Of a DNA stretch of 64,000 bases, positions 56,251-64,000 are shown piece after piece. Origin of the DNA: Protopterus annectens (taxonomy: Eukaryota; Chordata; Ceratodontiformes; Protopteridae); the NCBI RefSeq assembly GCF_019279795.1, contig NC_056727.1, positions 1,212,363,577 to 1,212,427,576 on the forward strand. Reading direction: 5' to 3'. Made by a program: the position numbers and the translations under genes. Each line of letters starts with the position of its first letter. The first letter of the stretch is position 1. Below the pieces are notes generated by a model that was given only the letters and a program-made list of their open reading frames with translations, had not been told where the DNA came from and did not search any database.

Positions 56251-57265
56251 CTGTGGGCAAATGAGAATTTGAGCTAGGCTCCTCAATGGTCCTGTAGACG
56301 GCAAGCCTATGCACTATGGTAGAAGCATAGGCAGCCCTCTCAGTGATGCGGGACGGCGTGTCACCACCAAGGGGTTAGGGTTAGGATATGCACACAATGT
56401 TCTCATATCCAGGATACCAGTGAGAATGTAAACTACTTCCTGTACCTGTAAAGATGACAGTGGTTCCCCACACAAGGCTCCCCTCCCCAGGACATATCTG
56501 AAAGCTGTCTCCACCATATCAGAAGCAGTACTGGTGGGCCACTGGGGAGGCTGGATGAATGACAGGCTAGGAGAGAAAAAATAATCTAGCCCCCAGCCAC
56601 AAGTATCACTGCTCTTCTCTAAAAAGGCAGTCGCCTGATCCCACTCAGATCAACTTACTTCACATGGAGCAAGATGTTCAAATTTTTAAATAAACGTCTG
56701 TTCTGTTCTAGCTCACCCTGCATTTGTCTCACACTTCACATGTAGTCTGTTCCTCCTCAAGCTCCCAACTTAATTGCTACATTCTATAAGCCAGAACTAT
56801 CACTTGAGAAAAGATAGCTTTCCATTTCAGGATACAGGTCGTAGAACTCTCACCGTCACACACTTGTACAGCAGAAAACACATCACTTTTCCCCTTACTC
56901 ATTAAGGCGTTCATCAGAACAGAAATCCCAGTGTACAAGCTGCTCACTATTTGGGAACACCAAGCAACTGCTGAAAAGTGAGTGAAAGCAGACTTCACCC
57001 TAGCAGTTGCATTATCAATATACAACCCTATGGCATTTACATAGCAACCGTAGCTTAAAAGTATCAATGTAGTAATTCAGCCTAATAGGTACATATAGTC
57101 TAATATATCTAAGCTGACCAGTGATTACATTGACCCCCAATCCAATACTTGCAACTTCTTAGATGTATTTACTAATTAACTTTTATATTCTTTATTCATG
57201 GTTAAAATGTCCTTTACATGTCAGATTACTTATCAGGTAAATAAATGAATGAAATTAATAAATTG
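56251..57265. other. Unrecognised DNA
   Basis: No gene supported. The longest frame (56777-57067, minus, 96 codons) has no recognised domain. Confidence 0.5.
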
Positions 57266-57285
57266 CTTGATACATTATGGCATCC
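57266..57285. repeat. 20-bp direct repeat, left copy
   Basis: CTTGATACATTATGGCATCC, identical to 57800-57819. Confidence 0.9.
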
Positions 57286-57289
57286 CAGT

Positions 57290-57599
57290 TCATGTTAGGC
57301 AGAGCCCCTCACTGACTCTCTTCAAGAGAAATCTTGATGAGTGGATGGGAGATCGTAAGTTTACCCCAGGGGTCACATCTGTGTCACTACTAGACAGGGG
57401 CACAGTAAACTAATTCTATTATATAAGGGGACCTTCACTGTGTCACTACTAGTCAGAGGCACAGTATTCTAAATCTATTCTGTGAATTTTTTGTACCATT
57501 TCATGGGGTGGCGAAAGCCACATCACTATGGCTAGGCTTACAAATGCCCCAGGGCAGATAGCCTAGTACTAAACTATGAAACTATGAAACTATAAAAGT
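57290..57599 (+). mobile_element. CR1-like LINE 3' end
   Basis: Reads SLTLFKRNLDEWMGDRKF on the plus strand, the usual C-terminal end of CR1-type RT proteins. A short 3' UTR follows, with two similar blocks (GTGTCACTACTAG, about 57373 and 57440), and an 8-base tail repeat AAACTATG (57575-57597). CR1 LINEs typically end in such 8-mers. Strongly 5'-truncated. Confidence 0.7.
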
Positions 57600-57799
57600 G
57601 AAATTTCATTGGTACTTTTCATCACTTACCTTTATTTCTCACTCCTTGCAATGCCAATATGAATGTTAAATATTCATTGGAACTGCATGTGTAAATAAAA
57701 CAAATACATAAATCACTGTAATGTATCCAAGCTAGGAAAAAAGTGTTCCCAGACTTGTCAGACCTTCCCACCCTTAGAACATTCTGTTGTTCAAAATAA

Positions 57800-57819
57800 C
57801 TTGATACATTATGGCATCC
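57800..57819. repeat. 20-bp direct repeat, right copy
   Basis: Identical to 57266-57285, 534 bases away, with the CR1-like tail and about 200 bases of extra sequence between. Confidence 0.9.
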
Positions 57820-58670
57820 AATCACATACTGAGGGGCAAGACCCTAATAAGTTTAAAGTTTATTCTTATGCTCCCATCCATCTCCTCAGACAGCAGAACC
57901 AATCTAGAGGTCCCCAGAACACCCAGCTTCTATAACAGTCCTCCCATTCTACTTTCAATTCAACCTTCCCACTTTAAAGGAAAACTCCAATTTGGAACTC
58001 AAAAAGATGTATTTTTTTCATTGTATCTTTCTTTTCTGAGCCACATTAATGCCTTAAAATCACTCCCCATGGTTATTTTACAATTTAATGTGTTTCCCAC
58101 AAAAGGGTGGCTGATGGGGCCCCTGCCTTGTTAACGTGATCTTGTTTTCTTGCTTTTATTCCTTCTTCACATAATACATTTCAAGTCCTCTTTATATGAG
58201 TCATGCTTGAGATAAGGAAGTGATACTGTTTTATCATGCCATTAAGACAAAATGACAGGATTATGAAGCATTGATATCTAGCACACATTCTGTAAACAGA
58301 CCTGCTTCGAGGTTTCCTTGACTGAGCCTCATTTATATGTCTGTCAAAGTTTGTTCTATTCTACAAATAGCTGTTAGCTACTTCCAACAAAAGAAAGTAA
58401 TTAAATAGCAGGCTTTTATAAAGGGATTCTTTTGTACTTCTAAAGGAACTGACATATCCTCCCCAAACACTCATCATAAAGTGTGAAAACTCTCACTGCA
58501 GTAAATGATCTTTACTGTATCATGTACAGGTGACAACTACTACTGGAAAGGACTGAAAAGTCTTCCTAATGCCTTCAGTGGGAATTTTTTTTCTCATGAA
58601 TGATGCAGAATTACAAAGTGCTTTACTAGTTCCATAATTATTTCGGTCATGTTCACCCCCACTTTTTCTG
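57820..58670. other. Unrecognised DNA
   Basis: No gene or repeat supported; the 107-codon frame at 57811-58134 has no recognised domain. Confidence 0.5.
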
Positions 58671-58775
58671 TTTTGTATTTATTTATACTTTGTTAAATCA
58701 GGAACGTGAACTGGTCCCAGGAACATTTTCAGCCATGACCTGGGCTTCAATGGCAAAGATAACAATAAGTAATAA
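58671..58775 (+). repeat. Dispersed repeat, copy 1
   Basis: TTTGTATTTATTTATACTTT...GGAAC(A)TTTTCAGCC...CTGGGCTTCAATGGCAAAG. The same block order (TTTATTTA, a GGGAC/GGAAC block, TTTTCAGC, AGGC) recurs at 63515-63620. Probably a SINE or LINE tail; family not assigned. Confidence 0.45.
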
Positions 58776-61111
58776 TTGCATGCAAAGTAAAAAACATACT
58801 ACCATAAAGACACTTGACTAAGACTGCATGTAAAAATGTAGCCAAAGTGAGACAGTGAATAAGTAAAACACTAAGCAACATTTACTAAAATGCTGACATT
58901 AATAAAGCTTAACTATATACACTATGTTAACTTTATTATAAATAACGAATTGTATGCACACATATTGCACAACTTACAGTGCTATAAGATGTTAACATTC
59001 TCTAACTGGCTATGAATCAGCAAGTGAATGTTTTATAACTTCACAAAAGAAAGGGGGGGGATTATATTTGTAACACTTTTGCTTTCCTAAGGTAGTGTGA
59101 AAACATATTAAACCTGCACATTTTGGAACGGAACAACCATTACAGTGGAATCTAATAACTAGTATATGACTATGTTAGCCCATGTACTTATTGCACTTCC
59201 ATTTACTTTCTTTGAATAGACAGTCTCTGAGCATTTTCTTGAAAGTCAATCAGTAGTCTATATTATAGATATTTTCTGGGAGATTGTTGTAAACAGCTGA
59301 ACTATTTTTAAGAATGCTATTTTCAAACATACCAAGTGTGAATGGGTGCCTGAATAACTGAATACCATCATTATTTCTAAGAGTACAAGCCTATTTTCAA
59401 AACTGCTGTTGCTTTGGAGTCTTGGACAGTAGCCACCATTTATTGTTTTGTAGAGGAGTAATAAAGTTACTCTAGCCATTTTTAGTAGTCAGTTGTTGGA
59501 GATGAGAGTCATGCAGTGATTCTTGCAATTCTCAGCTGGGTGTATGGATCAGTGCTGCAATGCTCTGTAAAACTTCCAGAAAGGATAAAGTGGAGCACAT
59601 GGATGGAGGGGAGATGAGATCACATGCACTTCCAGAGCACAGTATTCAGGTTTACATTCTCATTCTACCTCCAATCATTTGCTGCATTCCTTCATGTTTA
59701 TAATTTTAAATGACTTAAACATCTTGAAAAATATAGCCATTGCCATAAATTCCTGAAATGGCATAATCTGCTCACCTTCTAGCAATAGTACATTAATTAC
59801 ACACAAGCTTCAAATAAGACACCACCTTAAAACAACTGGTACATGTTCATCAACACTGAAAACATTGCTTTACTACAACTGTCATCTTTTCTACCATAAG
59901 TGTGTCTGTAATGAGACCGGGGAGGCTGTGTCAGTGCAACAAGTATCTTAAAAAAATTATATACATATTTTTTATCACTGCAAACCACTTCACCATAAAG
60001 ATGACAGATCCACCAGTGAGAGGGATAATGAAAAAGATGGGTTAAGATACCCTCCTTACATATATACACCACAGTACAGATAAGCAGAAGAAAACATACT
60101 TCTGGTACATACCTATGCTTGTAGATGCCATTAACTCTGTATCCTACACCAATACAGAAACCCACTGTTGGCCATGCATGATAAAATGGTGCACCCTATG
60201 TTCTGCAGTATATGGACTGCTCTAAAGGAGCAAAAGAGATTAGCATATGGCAACATGCATTTCAAACTGTAGTGTGATCAAGCCATTATCACTTATACAG
60301 CTGAGAAAATGTATACAGAGACTATGCAAAAGACCCAGAAGTAGACTGGAGAGAAAGCATAAGAGCTCAAGGAAATACTTAGAGCTCTTGCACCTCAGGA
60401 AGGAGAGGAAATAGTTGGAGTGAAGAATGGCAGTGCCTCAAAACAACATGTGTGGACTATTGAACAGATATGCAGCTGAACCAGGTATGGAAATAAGGTA
60501 CACAAGGAAAGCTTGTGGTGGAATGCAGAAACCCCTAAAGTCATCAAAAGAAGGAGTACATGAAAAGGTGGGATATAAAAAAGATGGACCAGGCTGAAAA
60601 TTAATACAGGTTGGCTAACAAAGATGTTAAGAGCACACTTGCAATACCAAAGAACAAGGCATCAGAGGCACTCTACCAGCTTCAAAGTCTTTTTGGTTTC
60701 CCAATACCAACATGGGAATGTACCCCATTCCTAAGTCAAAGTATGATTAAAGCTCATGAAATTAGTATGGTTTCAATCTTTGATGTTAGCCAGAAGTGCT
60801 CTTTGCAGCACCTGCAACATGCCCAGTAATGACTCCTTCTGCAATTCGTATGGACTTACATGTATTGATAATATATTTAAGTATGACTGTAAATTATAAG
60901 ACCTGCTGCTCCTACTACTACTGGAAATGTCTGTGCATCTTACTTCCACATTGCCATCATTTCTGCCTGCAAATCCTGATATTTTATGACTTTGTGTCTC
61001 TCTGAAAGTAAGACACTATAGTCACTGGGTGTAGCGATTTCCAATAATCAATGCTACCTTTGTCTTCTTTTCATAGACTATCTGTTTTTTTTCCATCTAT
61101 TTTTTGAACTG
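58776..61111. other. Unrecognised AT-rich DNA
   Basis: No gene supported. A 112-codon minus-strand frame (59827-60165) has a hydrophobic N-terminal third and several Cys and His residues but matches no family I know. Confidence 0.45.
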
Positions 61112-61870
61112 TTAAGTAATGGATGATCCCATGTAATATAAACCATCATTTTCTATGATGCTTTGTGGCTTATGTTTCCAGTGTTTTTCAGCTACTTCAA
61201 TATTATAATGTTTGCACAATCCCCAATGCAACAGTTCTGCCTCATTATTATGCCTTCTGTATACAGTCCTTCTGCCATGAGTATTATCACAACCAGCAAC
61301 AAAATATGTAACCATTTCCAATTCTGTTTTACAAAACCTACTTTTGTGTGTTTCTCCCACATGTTCAATTGACTTTGCAAACCAGCATGTATGTAGTCCA
61401 CTATCTTGAGCCACCAATATTAACCTTTCGTCACCTCTGCTTAACCAATCTTGTGTTAGATAATCAACATGAGGCTGTTCCAAGAGTTTCCTATACTTGC
61501 AACTATTATTATGCATTTTCCACATTTCTTGCCTTCATCTGATCCTTCATATTATATTCTCTTTGCTTTGGCATATTCAGTTGCTACCAATTTTTATCTA
61601 CTACTGGTTTGATTTCCATTCTCGCTTGATGCTGATATGCTTCTGCTAAACTACGCAGGGAAGTCATCTTAGACTTGTTCTCATGTTTCAAAACTTTCAC
61701 TATGTTTGGGTCTTGTGAGGTCAGCAGATATGTATGCAGTCCCACTATAGCAGACCTATACATATAATCAGTTTCGAGGAGGCCCATACCTCCTTCAGAA
61801 TGGGGAATATATAGTTTTGGTATGCACCAATTTTTATAAAGATAATTATCGGACACCCTTCATAAGAGAT
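61112..61870 (-). pseudogene. LINE remnant with restriction-like-endonuclease linker (R2/R4/NeSL-like)
   Basis: Minus strand. First block: NWCIPKLYIPHSEGGMGLLE (about 61780-61840), like the RT C-terminal LYIPR.EGGRGL motif. Second block (61112-61470): ETHKSRFCKTELEMVTYFVAGC, then YRRHNNEAELLHWGLCKHYN and ENDGLYYMG. This is the CCHC-type knuckle and linker that precede the restriction-like endonuclease of R2/R4/NeSL-type LINEs. The endonuclease itself is missing and a frame change lies between the blocks. Clade assignment is tentative. Confidence 0.65.
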
Positions 61871-61876
61871 ACTAGC

Positions 61877-62189
61877 AGCATACCTCTCAACCTCTTAGAG
61901 CAAGAAATCTGGACAAAGCCATAAATAATGGGGGTACAAACGCCCAAAATCCAGGGCACTTTTTAAATACTGTTCTTACAAACTTAGAAATTTGACAGAA
62001 TAGCGTTTTTACATTAGCATGACTTCTATGAAGGACATGAAGTCTGAAACTCAAATGGCTGTCGTTATTTTCAGACTTTGATTTGCCTGTGATTTGACAG
62101 AAAAATCACAACTTTGTGAGAAACAGACCAAAATATTATGCAAAAATCTGGACATTCTGCAAAAATCTGTACAGTTAGGCGGTATGGCT
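61877..62189. mobile_element. MITE with GCATACC / GGTATGGC ends
   Basis: Left end GCATACCTCTCAACCTCT and right end CAGTTAGGCGGTATGGC are imperfect inverted repeats, flanked by CTAGCA on both sides (61872-61877 and 62188-62193). Resembles a common vertebrate non-autonomous DNA transposon with GCCATACCTCCCAAC ends. No coding capacity. Confidence 0.6.
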
Positions 62190-62194
62190 AGCAA

Positions 62195-63510
62195 CACCCT
62201 ACTCACCAGTCCACAGCACATCAAAAGCAGATGGAAGGAATACATCTAACAGCTTCTGGATGAAGAAAACCCCACCTGCTATACTGCCCTAGACACACAG
62301 CCTACGATGAAAGAATAGGAAAGATGCATCACAGATCACTGGAAAATAAGCATTCTGGTGTCAGTGTACAAACACAAAGAGGACATTCACAACTGTGGAT
62401 GGTGCACAGGTCTCAAACCCCTATCATGCTGCATGAAAAGCTCTGGAGAGGGTAACTGATAAATATGCAGAGTAGTAGAAAGTAAGATGGGAGATGAGCA
62501 GTTCAGATTTAGATCAGGATGCAGCAAAACTGACCAGATATTTGCAGTGAGAGAGTTGAGAAGAAGCTGGAAATGAAACAAAGCCCAACAGGGCATTTCT
62601 TGACTTTGAGAAAGCATATGGACAAGATCCCAAGAAAGATCATCTGGGCAGTGATGCAGTGGTTTGAAGTCCAAGAAAAACTGGTAGAATCAGAGCAGGC
62701 TGTGTGCAAGGACCTGATCTGACAAGACAAATAGTGCTTGGACTTGCAGAGGGTTTCCCAGTGGGAGTTGGAAGTAAGAGTGCATCAGGATTTTTTGAAC
62801 AGACTGCTGTTCATAATGGTGATGGACTACATTAGCAAAACGGTCTGAAGAGGCAGATCAACAAAACTGCAGTATGCAAATAGTGCGGCATTACAGACAA
62901 AGTCTGAACAAGAACTTCAGCAAATGATAGGGTAACGGGATGCAATACTAAAGGCACATGGGATGAAACTGAGAACAGATAACACAGCTGTAATGGCAGC
63001 AAATGGGGAAATCAAAGAAGCTGAAAATTTAGGTAGAACTGAAAATAGTAAAACATGTTAACAGTTTCAAGTATCTTGGAGGAGTGGTTAAAGAGAAAAG
63101 AAGTCTGAATGAGGAGGTCAAAACTGGAACCAAAGGGGCTGCAGCCAACTGTCACAGAGTGCCAGGGATAGTGTATGACAGAAGAATGCCAACGAAGTTG
63201 AAAAGTAAGGTGTACAAAACAAATACTGCAGTGTGATACACAAACCTGGGCAGAGCAGCTGAGGAAGCTAGAGGTGATGGAGATGGGTGGTAGTATGCAC
63301 ACCTTGGAACAGACAAAGAAATGAGAACATCAGATCAGAAGCCCAAGTAACTCAAATTGCAGAGAAAGTCAAAGAGAACAGACTGTGGTGGTTCACGCAC
63401 ATGCGCAGTAAAGCAGAAGACAATCTGGTGAAAAAGATTTGGGACATGCAGAACATAGGACAAAGGAGGTTTGATGAGGATGATGACAGTTGCACAATAT
63501 ACACAAACAG
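62195..63510 (+). pseudogene. RTE-like LINE remnant (reverse transcriptase)
   Basis: Plus strand. EQFRFRSGCSKTDQIFAVRE (about 62495-62555) matches the RTE RT block EQFGFRPG.STTDAIF.LRQ. FLDFEKAYG follows (about 62598-62625), and the end of RT reads FKYLGGVV (63067-63090) followed by a DRRMPTKLKSKVYKT segment (about 63178-63222). RENRLWWFTHMRSKAEDNLV (63380-63440) is the classical C-terminal block. There are many stops and frame changes and the YADD region is not clear. Dead, old copy. Confidence 0.75.
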
Positions 63511-63514
63511 AAGT

Positions 63515-63620
63515 GTACTTTTTTTATTTATTTTTACATTTGTTTACCGGGACAGTCCGACTGAGCCATTGGCCCATTTTCAGCAGAGGCTCAGGGAGAA
63601 AAGCTTTGAAAATAAACAAT
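63515..63620 (+). repeat. Dispersed repeat, copy 2
   Basis: Same repeat family as 58671-58775: TTTATTTATTTTTACATTTG, then CCGGGACAGTCCGACTGAGC, TTTTCAGCAGAGGC. It follows directly on the RTE-like remnant. Confidence 0.45.
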
Positions 63621-64000
63621 GTAGTAACAGACTTAACAAGTCAAACTGTAATTACAATGTAAAGTTAAATAGTATTTACCAAACACGCACTAGAATCGTA
63701 TAACAAGTCATCTAATATTAATGCACACAGCAAACAAAGTAAGATAGGTATATAGTTGATACAGATACAATGTATACAGATTGCACAGTAACTCCTAGTT
63801 TTACAGAACAAAAAAAAGCTACACTCCAGCAGAGAAAGTCTCAGATGCAAAGTGGTCAGGGGAAGAGAAGATTTAGTAGGAGGTTTGAGTTAAGGAAAAA
63901 ATGTGAAGAGTGAGGGGAGAGAAAGTTATCCAGGGGTGATACAGGAACAGAGCCATTTACTGTTTAGATGTTCTTTAAGAAGGAGTTTGAATTGGGTCTA
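63621..64000. other. Unrecognised DNA to the window edge
   Basis: Nothing supported here. Confidence 0.5.

Noticed and set aside
59827-60165. 112-codon minus-strand frame with a hydrophobic stretch
   Set aside because: No recognisable family or exon signals; kept only as a note.

Overview
The window looks like repeat-rich intergenic or intronic DNA from a vertebrate with a large genome. It is AT-rich and full of microsatellites. Nearly every recognisable coding trace belongs to a transposable element: DIRS tyrosine-recombinase retrotransposons, an L1-like LINE, CR1-like and RTE-like LINE tails, a LINE with a restriction-like endonuclease, Penelope-like elements (PLEs), tRNA-derived SINEs and a MITE. 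Several DIRS copies together with PLEs, L1 and CR1 suggest an amphibian (caecilian or salamander) or a lungfish. That is inference from repeat content, not from a marker gene. I see no convincing host gene. The only candidate is a weak 36-codon terminal-exon-like stretch at 5168-5275 (minus). There are no tRNA or rRNA genes and no CRISPR array; bacterial features are not expected here. || Layout. 1-2740: gag end of a DIRS copy (E) cut by the window edge. 2.7-8.2 kb: mostly unrecognised, with one SINE. 8.25-12.4 kb: a very decayed, older DIRS copy (F). 13351-28067: one 5'-truncated L1-like LINE bounded by an 18-bp target duplication. Two DIRS elements, A (15.23-21.09 kb) and B (21.36-27.01 kb), sit inside it, so the LINE lies in three pieces. 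28.99-35.00 kb: DIRS D. 36.29-37.92 kb: a fold-back PLE (PLE1) with ~560-bp inverted arms and a 14-bp target duplication. 37.9-43.6 kb: unrecognised DNA with simple repeats and hairpins. 43.67-45.32 kb: PLE2, with a hammerhead-ribozyme-like 3' region and an inserted SINE. 47.70-53.27 kb: DIRS C, same family as B. 54.66-55.44 kb: a 742-bp PLE (PLE3) with inverted ends and an 18-bp target duplication. 56-64 kb: MIR-like SINE, CR1-like 3' end, a LINE remnant with zinc-knuckle/endonuclease linker, a MITE and an RTE-like remnant. || How the parts relate. DIRS A and D share one set of ends; B and C share another. In all four, a short internal complementary region matches both outer ends, the layout expected for DIRS replication through a circular intermediate. 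Judged by eye from how well the two ends match, A is youngest, B and C intermediate, D older, and F far older. All six DIRS copies and all three PLEs lie on the minus strand, while L1, CR1 and RTE lie on the plus strand. The DIRS copies are described as fossils only.
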